NCBI GenBank assembly: GCA_041484905.1
Contig: JBGPIL010000125.1
Location: 1-6,535 of the forward strand
DNA: 6,535 nt
Origin: JACQCE01 sp041484905
GTDB lineage: Bacteria; Nitrospirota; Nitrospiria; JACQCE01
Reading direction: 5' to 3'
How positions within the stretch are numbered: the stretch's first letter is position 1; each line of letters opens with the position of its first letter. The position numbers and the translations under genes are program-made. Below are positions 1-4,594 of this stretch, one piece after another. The notes beneath the pieces are model-generated. The model was not told the origin of the DNA and made no database searches. It saw only the letters and a program-made list of their open reading frames with translations.

Positions 1-473
1 CCACTGAGCTGGTGCGGATAGGCGCGGTACCGCTCCTCGGGCGAGGGGATGCCGACCTGCCGGAACAGCTCGATCGCGCGCAAACGGGCATCGGCTCGGT
101 TCATGGCCAGATGATGACGGAGCATTTCGGCAACCTGTTCCCCGACGGTCAGGACCGGATTGAGGGCCGTCATCGGCTCCTGAAAAATCATCGCGATTTT
201 TCGTCCGCGCACCCGCTGCATCTCCCGTTCCGGCAGCGAGAGCAGGTCGACGCCCTGGAATCGGATGGCGCCGCCGACAATCCGGCCGGGGGGAGGGATG
301 ATCCGCATGACCGACAGTGCCGTCATGGTTTTCCCGCAGCCGGACTCGCCCACCAGCCCCAACACGCGGCCGGCCCCGATCGTCAGGTTGACGCCATCCA
401 CCGCCTTGAGCAGCCCGTTGTCGGTGTCAAACCCGGTTGAAAGATTGGCAATCGTGAGGAGGCTTTCCGCCAT
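1..473 (-). CDS. Oligopeptide/dipeptide ABC transporter ATP-binding subunit, OppD/DppD-like (partial, N-terminal 157 aa)
   Basis: This is the cytoplasmic ATPase that powers a binding-protein-dependent importer, most like the Opp/Dpp (peptide) or Nik branch. Reading leftward from ATG 473-471, 157 codons are open to the window edge. Visible motifs are a Walker A GESGCGKT at residues 42-49, a Q-loop region IFQEPMTALNP around Gln98 that is typical of the OppD/DppD family, and the start of the ABC signature (HQLSG) at the very edge. The Walker B and C-terminal peptide-transporter extension lie outside. An in-frame TAG about 33 nt upstream excludes a longer start; no good Shine-Dalgarno is visible, so initiation may be weak. 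A sigma70-like promoter lies about 30 nt upstream. The family is confident; the substrate cannot be told from this fragment. Confidence 0.93.
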   Translation of the reverse strand, partial: MAESLLTIANLSTGFDTDNGLLKAVDGVNLTIGAGRVLGLVGESGCGKTMTALSVMRIIPPPGRIVGGAIRFQGVDLLSLPEREMQRVRGRKIAMIFQEPMTALNPVLTVGEQVAEMLRHHLAMNRADARLRAIELFRQVGIPSPEERYRAYPHQLS

Positions 474-500
474 GGCGCGCCGTCGTCGACGGCTGCGGGC

Positions 501-529
501 ACTCTACAATAATCGAGGGGGGCTGTCAA
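501..529 (-). promoter_or_regulatory. Sigma70-like promoter for the ABC ATPase gene
   Basis: On the minus strand a perfect -35 box TTGACA (529-524) is followed after 17 bp by TAGAGT (506-501, 4/6 to TATAAT). Transcription would begin near 494, giving a leader of about 20 nt before ATG 473. The -35 box sits only 4 bp from the edge of repeat copy A. This is a consensus match only. Confidence 0.6.
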
Positions 530-533
530 TTTT

Positions 534-619
534 ATGTGGGGGCCCGTGCGGAGTTGCGTCATCATGGGAAGAATTCCCCAAAAGCGTTGCTTTTGGGTTG
601 GCGATGCCCCCACGCCCCG
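534..619. repeat. Intergenic repeat copy A (complete, with hairpin core)
   Basis: Positions 540-619 match 668-747 at 77 of 80 bases (differences at 555, 566 and 589). The element is bounded by inverted ends GTGGGGGC (536-543) and GCCCCCAC (606-613), which could pair as an 8-bp stem. Inside is a perfect 9-bp hairpin CCCAAAAGC-GTT-GCTTTTGGG (577-597). A smaller competing hairpin GGGAA-GAA-TTCCC (566-578) precedes it. Its first 18 bases (534-551) recur exactly at 3395-3412. It looks like a MITE- or REP-like dispersed element rather than coding DNA. Whether it occurs elsewhere in the genome cannot be seen here. Confidence 0.85.
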
Positions 620-667
620 GGCCACCGTGTATTTCCCATCGGCCGAAAATTACTATGGGTTTTCTCT

Positions 668-747
668 GGGCCCGTGCGGAGTCGCGTCATCATCGGAAGA
701 ATTCCCCAAAAGCGTTACTTTTGGGTTGGCGATGCCCCCACGCCCCG
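668..747. repeat. Intergenic repeat copy B (left end lost)
   Basis: This is a direct repeat of copy A at a fixed offset of 128 bp, 77/80 identical. The right end GCCCCCAC (734-741) is intact, but the left outer arm is degenerate: CTCT precedes the GGGCCC, so the outer 8-bp stem cannot form. The core hairpin is retained as CCCAAAAG-CGTTA-CTTTTGGG (705-725), shortened from 9 to 8 bp by the G-to-A change at 717. It ends 65 bp before the -35 box of the diguanylate cyclase gene. Confidence 0.85.
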
Positions 748-811
748 AACCTCCCCCTCACGCTCTCCGCCTCAGGCGGATCGCTGGATAGATGCCTCCC
801 CTTCCCTAAAA

Positions 812-839
812 TTGACAGTGTGGGGTGAGCTGCTACACT
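812..839 (+). promoter_or_regulatory. Sigma70-like promoter for the diguanylate cyclase gene
   Basis: A perfect TTGACA (812-817) is followed after 16 bp by TACACT (834-839, 4/6 to TATAAT). Transcription would start near 846, leaving a very short leader of about 14 nt that still includes the GGAGG at 848-852. The box supports translation starting at 860 rather than further upstream. Consensus match only. Confidence 0.55.
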
Positions 840-847
840 TGAATCTC

Positions 848-852
848 GGAGG
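848..852 (+). promoter_or_regulatory. Ribosome binding site that fixes the GTG start at 860
   Basis: GGAGG at 848-852 sits 7 nt before GTG 860-862. No in-frame ATG lies between the promoter and the first membrane segment, and nearby ATGs (882, 916) are in other frames. This decides the start codon of the downstream cyclase. Confidence 0.8.
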
Positions 853-859
853 CCGCCTT

Positions 860-2713
860 GTGCAAGGTCCGACGGATATCGATGCGCGATTTCCTGTGAA
901 ACGCTCACACTCTCCATGGGTTTCGTCCCTCGGTTTGCAAACCAAGCTGGCGCTGATCCTGATCATCCCGCCGGTGCTGCTGGTCACCGTGCTGCTGGTA
1001 TGGTTCGGCCGGGACCAGAGCCAAGCCGTCTACCAGGAATATGTGAACGAGGGGATGATCGTTGCCTCGGTGGTGGAGCAGCAGATCCGATTCAACGAAG
1101 GACTGCCTTCCCTGCCGGTTGGGCAGAACATTTTGTCACGAATCCTTGAACAGCGCTCCGAATATGTGATGCTGGCGTTGTACAATGTCAATGGCCGGTT
1201 GGTGGCGTTTGTGTCGACGAAAGCCTCTCTCCGGGCGGAAAATCAAGCCGATCAGGAGGTCATGGATGTCTTCACCAGTCAGACGGGCAACTATGTGATC
1301 AATGATGGAGGGGCTCCGAAGAGCCTCGGCTCGCTGCTGAAGGTCAACACGCCCCTCTGGCAAGGGAAAAACGTGATCGGCGTGTTGGAAAGTTATCGCC
1401 CCTTGGGACCGATTGCAGCGCTGGCCACCCAGTCCATGCGCGAGATCATCATCACCGGCCCGTTGGTTGTCTGTCTAGTGGTGCTGATCCTGTTTGCGGA
1501 GGTCAATCAGCTGGTCATTAATCCCATCCGCCGGTTGAGTGCGGCGACGACCAAAATGACCGAGGGGCGGTATGATCAGAGACTGTCGGTCTCCGGTTCG
1601 GATGAGTTGGCCTCGCTTGGTCAGGTCTTCAACCGGATGGCCCAGTCGGTCGAGGCCTCGATGAAACAGGAAAAGGGGCTCAACGCCCAACTGGCGACGT
1701 TGAACACGATTGCGGCGGAATTGGCACGCAGCCTCGACCTCCCGTTTCTCTTGGATCGACTGGCCGAAGGGATCTGCCACCTGGTCGGGGCCGAGGGAGT
1801 GGCCATTTATCTGATCGATTCGGAGACCCACGAGGTTCGTCTCGTCCACACGCACGGGGTGGAGGTGGAGGAGGCGGGGCGGGTCGGCGACATCAGGGGA
1901 AAGGGACTGTTCGGATTGCCGGTCAGAACCAAACAGGGTCTGCTGGTTGAAGAGGCGCAGGAGCATCCGAATTTTGCCGAGACGCCGGCGCATCAGCCGC
2001 CGTTCGGCAGTCTCCTCCTGTTGCCGTTGGCAACGGGCGATCGGCAGTTCGGCGCGGTGGTGGCCGGGCGCACCGCCGGCGCGCCGCCGTTCCGCTATGC
2101 CGATCTTGGGACGGTGCAAAGTCTGGTCCTGTTCGGGGCGACCGCAATCGAGAAATCGCTCCTCTATGAGCAAAGTCAGGAGCTGGCGTTTACCGACGGC
2201 CTGACCGGCCTCTTCAACCACCGGGAATTCCATCGGCGCCTCGGTGATGAGATCGAACGGAATCAGCGGTATGGGCATGCCTTCTCACTGTTGCTGGTGG
2301 ATATCGATTTGTTCAAACAGGTCAACGACCGGCACGGCCATCTGGCCGGTGATGCCGTGCTCAAGGCGCTGGCGGAGGCGATCCGGGGCAGCATCAGGAC
2401 GATCGATATCGCCGCGCGGTACGGCGGCGAAGAGATTGGGGTGATTCTCCCCGAGACGCCCCTGGCGGGCGCGCAGGTGGTGGCCGAGCGAATCCGCACC
2501 ACCGTGGCGGGCTTGCGCATGACCGCGCCTTCCGGCCAGCCGTTGTCCTGCACCGTGAGCGTGGGTGTGGCGGTGGCCCCCGAGGATGCGGATCGACGGG
2601 AACGGCTCATCGACGCCGCCGACAAAGCGCTCTATCTGGCCAAGTGCACCGGCCGCAACCGCGTCAAAACCTATCGGGAATTCCTGCAGACCGAACTGAC
2701 CTCGTCCGTGTAA
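860..2713 (+). CDS. Membrane-bound diguanylate cyclase with extracytoplasmic sensor, HAMP, GAF and GGDEF domains (617 aa)
   Basis: Predicted to make cyclic di-GMP from two GTP in response to a sensed signal. Order: short N-tail, TM1 (about 30-49), an extracytoplasmic region of about 145 residues resembling a Cache/PAS-like sensor, TM2 (about 196-218), HAMP (about 219-272), GAF (about 281-437) and GGDEF (about 442-605). The GGDEF domain keeps Asp481 in DIDLFK, Asn489 and Asp498 for guanine binding, and the active-site motif GGEEI (522-526), in which the usual final Phe is Ile. An RxxD inhibitory site, RTID (513-516), sits at the standard five-residue spacing, so product feedback is likely. The catalytic set is otherwise complete and no EAL domain follows. 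The start is GTG 860, chosen for its GGAGG and promoter; starting at ATG 536 would add 108 residues encoded by repeat DNA. The ligands of both sensor domains are unknown. Confidence 0.93.
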   Translation: MQGPTDIDARFPVKRSHSPWVSSLGLQTKLALILIIPPVLLVTVLLVWFGRDQSQAVYQEYVNEGMIVASVVEQQIRFNEGLPSLPVGQNILSRILEQRSEYVMLALYNVNGRLVAFVSTKASLRAENQADQEVMDVFTSQTGNYVINDGGAPKSLGSLLKVNTPLWQGKNVIGVLESYRPLGPIAALATQSMREIIITGPLVVCLVVLILFAEVNQLVINPIRRLSAATTKMTEGRYDQRLSVSGSDELASLGQVFNRMAQSVEASMKQEKGLNAQLATLNTIAAELARSLDLPFLLDRLAEGICHLVGAEGVAIYLIDSETHEVRLVHTHGVEVEEAGRVGDIRGKGLFGLPVRTKQGLLVEEAQEHPNFAETPAHQPPFGSLLLLPLATGDRQFGAVVAGRTAGAPPFRYADLGTVQSLVLFGATAIEKSLLYEQSQELAFTDGLTGLFNHREFHRRLGDEIERNQRYGHAFSLLLVDIDLFKQVNDRHGHLAGDAVLKALAEAIRGSIRTIDIAARYGGEEIGVILPETPLAGAQVVAERIRTTVAGLRMTAPSGQPLSCTVSVGVAVAPEDADRRERLIDAADKALYLAKCTGRNRVKTYREFLQTELTSSV

Positions 2714-2736
2714 GGCGTTCGGAGAGGTGGAAGGGG

Positions 2737-3327
2737 CTACTTGGCCGCGGCCACCGGTGGAAGGTAATCTGACCGCAACTGGTAGGCCTGCCCGAAGGCG
2801 ACCCTCGACTCGTCAAACCGCTTGAGCTTGTAGAGCGCGTATCCGAGATAGTAATGGGCTTTTACCGACGCGGGGTCCGCCTCGATAGCGCTTTTGAGCG
2901 CCTCGGCTGCCGCCGAAAAATCCTGCTTCTCGTACGCCGAGAGTGCCTGGGTCAAGGCCGCGTCCGTCGACGCGGTCGCCGGGGATGCCGCCGTGGGACT
3001 GGTTGAAGATGCCGCCGTGGAACTGGTTGAAGATGACGGAACGGTGGATGGCTCCGTCGGGGTTGTGGTCGGGGGGGGAGCGGGTGGTTGTACGGCCGTT
3101 GCGTCAACCGCCGGTGCCGCCGGTGCGCTGACCGCAGGCGTGGGCGCCGCCGTGGAGCTGGGCGAAGCCGCAGTGGAACTGATTGAAGATGCCGCCGTAG
3201 AACTGGTTGAAGATGAAGGGCTGGACGGCGGCGTCTCTTGGGCAAACGCGGCCGCACCGGCGATCATGCCCATCACCGTGATGGTCACCGCCGCCAATCG
3301 AGTCATCATCCAGAGAGGAGTCAGCAT
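2737..3327 (-). CDS. Secreted small TPR protein with Ser/Thr/Ala/Pro-rich linker (196 aa)
   Basis: Probably a periplasmic or membrane-associated scaffold. The N-terminus is a signal peptide with a hydrophobic core (about 11-27) and a likely cleavage site AFA|QE after residue 29. Residues about 32-121 are a low-complexity Ser/Thr/Ala/Pro linker containing repeated SSTAAS-type blocks, encoded by imperfect 21/24-bp DNA repeats. Residues about 122-196 form two TPR motifs (YEKQDFSAAAEALKSAIEAD and the following YYLGYALYKLKRFDESRVAF segment). I start it at ATG 3327 because GGAGGT (3338-3333) lies 5 nt upstream; an in-frame ATG at 3342 would overlap that site and has no good site of its own. It lies downstream of surA on the same strand, 154 bp away, and converges on the cyclase gene with a 23-bp gap. 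TPRs indicate protein contact, but the partner is unknown. The composition resembles no enzyme. Confidence 0.82.
   Translation of the reverse strand: MLTPLWMMTRLAAVTITVMGMIAGAAAFAQETPPSSPSSSTSSTAASSISSTAASPSSTAAPTPAVSAPAAPAVDATAVQPPAPPPTTTPTEPSTVPSSSTSSTAASSTSPTAASPATASTDAALTQALSAYEKQDFSAAAEALKSAIEADPASVKAHYYLGYALYKLKRFDESRVAFGQAYQLRSDYLPPVAAAK
2984..3031. repeat. Two tandem 24-bp units inside the TPR gene linker
   Basis: Units 2984-3007 and 3008-3031 differ at a single base. On the coding (minus) strand they encode Ser/Thr/Ala-rich blocks. A related array lies at 3143-3211. Such arrays can change length by replication slippage in 3-nt multiples without breaking the frame. Confidence 0.8.
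3143..3211. repeat. Second array of 21/24-bp units in the TPR gene linker
   Basis: Three diverged units (3143-3166, 3167-3187, 3188-3211) are related to the array at 2984-3031. The stretch 3181-3216 matches 3001-3036 at 34 of 36 bases, so part of the linker appears to have been duplicated as a block. Confidence 0.7.
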
Positions 3328-3332
3328 CAGGC

Positions 3333-3338
3333 ACCTCC
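3333..3338 (-). promoter_or_regulatory. Ribosome binding site of the TPR gene
   Basis: GGAGGT on the minus strand with 5-nt spacing to ATG 3327-3325. It favours this start over the upstream in-frame ATG at 3342. Confidence 0.75.
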
Positions 3339-3363
3339 GCATTCGAGTTCGGTCGGTCTGTTT

Positions 3364-3369
3364 ATTCTA
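3364..3369 (-). promoter_or_regulatory. Candidate -10 element close to the TPR gene
   Basis: TAGAAT (5/6 to TATAAT) is read leftward at 3369-3364 and would start RNA near 3357, about 30 nt before the start codon. The -35 region around 3392-3386 is a poor match, so on its own this promoter would be weak or activator-dependent. Confidence 0.35.
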
Positions 3370-3394
3370 GGGGCTCGCGTCACCCTTTCATTCG

Positions 3395-3448
3395 ATGTGG
3401 GGGCCCGTGCGGGATCGATCCTGCGTCCTCCGATGCCCCCACTCCCCC
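3395..3448. repeat. Intergenic repeat copy C (short form, different core)
   Basis: The left end, 3395-3412, is identical over 18 bases to copy A (534-551). The right end CGATGCCCCCAC (3431-3442) matches 602-613. The inverted ends GTGGGGGC (3397-3404) and GCCCCCAC (3435-3442) can pair. The 60-bp core of A and B is replaced by a shorter one containing the palindrome GGATCGATCC (3412-3421). It is a shorter member of the same family, with conserved ends and a different central hairpin. Confidence 0.7.
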
Positions 3449-3470
3449 TAGCCGCATCTATGACAGCAAA

Positions 3471-3498
3471 AGTATAGCAGATCAAAGCCGGATGTCCA
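3471..3498 (-). promoter_or_regulatory. Candidate sigma70 promoter overlapping the end of surA, facing the TPR gene
   Basis: On the minus strand TGGACA (3498-3493, 5/6) and TATACT (3476-3471, 5/6) are separated by 16 bp and straddle the surA stop codon. RNA would begin near 3464, giving the TPR gene a leader of about 137 nt that contains all of repeat C. It competes with the nearer -10 at 3369-3364; which is used cannot be decided from sequence. Confidence 0.45.
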
Positions 3499-4588
3499 CA
3501 TAGGCGTTGCGCCGCAGCTCCAGAAACCATTCCTCATACCGTTGTTGGATCCGTTGCTCCATGAGCCGGCCGTGCACCGCCTCCTTGACCGGCTCGAACG
3601 CCTGTTGACGATGCCCCTCCCGCTCCTCCAGTTTCAGAATGTGCCATCCCAGCGGGCTTTCAATCACCTCGGTGATCTGGCCGTTCTGGAGCGTAAAGGC
3701 GGCCCGGTCCAGTTGCGGCATCAGTGAACCCGGTGCAAACCAGCCGAGCACGCCGCCCTCCTTTGCCTCGGGGCCGTCGGAGAAGCGCCGGGCCATCTGG
3801 TCGAACTCGGCGCCGCTCCGGAGCTGTTCCAGGACGGTCTGGGCCTTGGCCCGCTTGCTCGCGTGCTCCTCCGCATTGGCCGCAGGGGCGGCCACGAGGA
3901 TCTGGCGCAGCTTCACGCGCTCCGGAAGGGAAAACTCGTCCGGATGTTGTTCATAATAGTGTTGCACCTCTTCGGGGGAAATGACGACCGTGCTGCGCAC
4001 TTCCCGGTTCACCAGCTTCGCCACCACCAGTTCCGCGCGCAGTTGCTGGCGGTAGTGATCCACCGTCAGCCCTTCGGCCGCCAGCGCCTTGGCCAGATCA
4101 TCATCAGAGGCAAATCGGTTGCGTGTTTTGATGTCTTCAAGCGCCTGATGGAGTTCTTCATCGGTCACGGCGATGCCGTGCTGTTCGGCCGCCTGCTGTT
4201 GGAGGCGACGGTCGATCAGCCGCCGAAGTTGTTGAACGAGTGACTGGGGTGTCAGCACCGCCGCGGCAAAGGCCGGATCGCCCGATTGGGGCTGCAAGCC
4301 GCCTCGGGAGGCCGCCACTGTCACCGCCTGCTGCAGAACAGCCTCCTGCACGGTGCTCAGCGTGATGACCTCCTGGTTGACCACCGCCGCGATTCGATCG
4401 ATGATCACCGGCTGTGTTTTTTGGATAACTGGCTGCGCCGGGGGCGCGGCCGACTCCGTCTTGGGGATTGCCGGCTCCGTCTGGGGCACGGCCGGTTCCC
4501 CAAGGGCGACAGTGAGCCCGAGGGGACTGATGGCCCAGAGGAGGAGGCCGGCGAGGAGGAGGGGAGTGGGGATGAAGACGGGTCGCAT
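3482..4588 (-). CDS. surA: SurA-like periplasmic peptidyl-prolyl isomerase / chaperone (368 aa)
   Basis: Predicted periplasmic chaperone that assists folding and delivery of outer-membrane proteins. The N-terminus is a signal peptide (hydrophobic about 10-29, likely cleaved near residue 30). A Pro-rich linker (31-60) with loose repeats such as EPAIPKT and QPVIQKT follows. Residues about 62-200 form a SurA N-terminal helical domain (DRIAAVVNQEVIT start), about 224-322 a parvulin (PPIC) domain with VKLRQILVA, FSDGPEAKEGGVLGWF and LGWHILKLEE, and 326-368 a C-terminal helix. E. coli SurA (428 aa) has two parvulin domains; only one is present here, as in many SurA-like proteins and in PrsA. Its start is 6 nt past the mfd stop with no strong ribosome binding site, so translational coupling to mfd is likely. 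The symbol is by family resemblance. Confidence 0.88.
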   Translation of the reverse strand: MRPVFIPTPLLLAGLLLWAISPLGLTVALGEPAVPQTEPAIPKTESAAPPAQPVIQKTQPVIIDRIAAVVNQEVITLSTVQEAVLQQAVTVAASRGGLQPQSGDPAFAAAVLTPQSLVQQLRRLIDRRLQQQAAEQHGIAVTDEELHQALEDIKTRNRFASDDDLAKALAAEGLTVDHYRQQLRAELVVAKLVNREVRSTVVISPEEVQHYYEQHPDEFSLPERVKLRQILVAAPAANAEEHASKRAKAQTVLEQLRSGAEFDQMARRFSDGPEAKEGGVLGWFAPGSLMPQLDRAAFTLQNGQITEVIESPLGWHILKLEEREGHRQQAFEPVKEAVHGRLMEQRIQQRYEEWFLELRRNAYVDIRL

Positions 4589-4594
4589 GATGCG

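Larger units (their letters stand above)
474..859. other. Divergent intergenic region, 386 bp
   Basis: The gap between the leftward ABC gene and the rightward diguanylate cyclase holds, in order, the ABC promoter, repeat A, a 48-bp AT-richer spacer (620-667), repeat B, a short hairpin TCCGCC-TCA-GGCGGA (766-780), and the promoter and ribosome binding site of the cyclase. Open frames crossing it have no ribosome binding site of their own and simply translate the repeats, so I see no gene here. The 766-780 palindrome lies about 32 bp upstream of the cyclase -35 box and could be an operator, but no regulator family is recognisable. Confidence 0.75.

Noticed and set aside
540..747. Two near-identical repeats separated by 48 bp as a possible CRISPR array
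   Set aside because: The units are 80 bp, only two in number, differ at three bases and share no regular spacer pattern; the third relative is 2.6 kb away with a different core. No cas gene is present.
265..828. Plus-strand open frame of 187 codons
   Set aside because: It runs antisense to the well-supported ABC ATPase and then through the repeats; it has no ribosome binding site and no recognisable domain.
1715..1733. TTGGCACG resembling half of a sigma54 promoter
   Set aside because: It lies inside the cyclase coding sequence and lacks the TTGC half at the required spacing.
1475..2278. Minus-strand 267-codon open frame
   Set aside because: Antisense shadow of the HAMP-GAF-GGDEF coding region; its protein shows no domain.
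2894..3370. Plus-strand 158-codon frame rich in Ala/Val/Gly
   Set aside because: It is the antisense shadow of the TPR gene; its repetitive protein comes from the linker repeats, while the minus-strand frame has a signal peptide, a ribosome binding site and TPR motifs.
3397..3442. Repeat C stem as an intrinsic terminator for surA
   Set aside because: The 8-bp GC stem is not followed by a T-run on either strand and has a long interior, so it does not fit a standard intrinsic terminator.
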